From Candidatus Gastranaerophilales bacterium (GTDB taxonomy: Bacteria > Cyanobacteriota > Vampirovibrionia > Gastranaerophilales > Gastranaerophilaceae), in contig CALVAA010000009.1 of the NCBI GenBank assembly GCA_944325315.1, positions 1 to 64,000 on the forward strand: a stretch of DNA of 64,000 nt. Reading direction: 5' to 3'. Shown here piece by piece: positions 63,917-64,000 of this stretch (positions are counted from its first letter, which is position 1; each line of letters starts with the position of its first letter). A program made the translations under genes and the position numbers. Under the pieces are notes generated by a model that saw only the letters and a program-made list of their open reading frames with translations, ran no database searches and was not told the DNA's origin.

Positions 63917-64000
63917 GATTTCAAATTTAATAACTTCTTCAAAACTTGCAAAAAATGTATCTAAGGCTTCATCGAATGCCGCAAAAAAAGTTGGAAGCGG
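63903..64000 (+). CDS. Partial downstream gene with MQIN start (3' end outside window)
   Basis: An ATG at 63903 overlaps the end of the previous gene by 14 bases and opens a frame of at least 32 codons to the window end: MQINKISNLITSSKLAKNVS, Lys/Ser-rich. The Met-x-Ile-Asn-Lys start is like those of other lineage-specific proteins here. No domain can be judged from so little. Confidence 0.5.
   Translation, partial: MQINKISNLITSSKLAKNVSKASSNAAKKVGS

Overview
The window is AT-rich, gene-dense chromosomal DNA with a Gram-negative-type gene set. The best lineage clue is the OmpR-family regulator at 43604-44350, whose receiver domain closely resembles cyanobacterial RpaB (Ycf27). There are no photosynthesis genes. 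Together with a Tat/Fe-S/lar gene block, many lineage-specific proteins starting MKIN/MNIS/MRIN, and a pilin with Cys-rich and FISUMP-like domains, this suggests a non-photosynthetic relative of the Cyanobacteria (Vampirovibrionia/Melainabacteria, probably Gastranaerophilales). That placement is an inference from reading; no search was run.

Layout. 1-5.1 kb: the end of a large repeat-bearing acidic surface-type protein, a WG-repeat membrane protein, panD with a cupin, a pentapeptide protein and two NarL-type response regulators. 5.2-9.0 kb: gatC-pyrG, rsmD and a CoA-disulfide-reductase-like flavoprotein. 9.0-13.9 kb (minus strand): an overlapping run nfeD, response regulator, histidine kinase, tadA, DUF2400, plus a metallophosphoesterase. 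14-21 kb: dGTPase, then minus-strand TPR-kinase-xer-bioA, an MsbA-like ABC exporter and tRNA-Val(UAC). 21.0-22.6 kb: a poorly coding accessory patch bounded by a 44-bp direct repeat. 22.6-30.3 kb: clpC, lineage-specific proteins, a candidate small RNA, and a pair encoding a protease with eroded ATPase motifs and a PARP-like ADP-ribosyltransferase.

30.5-37.2 kb: one long plus-strand operon encoding a Tat-exported Fe-S aldo/keto reductase lipoprotein, a membrane polyferredoxin with an internal twin-arginine segment, TatA, TatC, and four nickel-pincer cofactor genes (larB, larC1-type, a CbiM/LarM-type permease and larE). 37-46 kb: rpiB, fba, a kinase/receiver pair, a radical SAM protein, the RpaB-like regulator with an M14 peptidase, and a type IV pilin-like gene split by a -1 shift at an A7 run. 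46-50 kb (minus): rny, ymdB and PHP, the mRNA-decay neighbourhood. 50-64 kb: lineage-specific membrane proteins, dciA-like, metK, aspS, a glycosyltransferase, a GGDEF/HD-GYP protein, rsh and ribF.

The most unusual material is the pseudo-AAA+ protease/ADP-ribosyltransferase pair, the set of otherwise unrelated proteins sharing a short Met-x-Ile-Asn / FKG-type N-terminus, the Tat-lar operon, the frameshifted pilin, and two small-RNA candidates. Several promoters place the -10 box six bases before ATG, which suggests leaderless mRNAs. No rRNA, CRISPR array or intact mobile element was seen.
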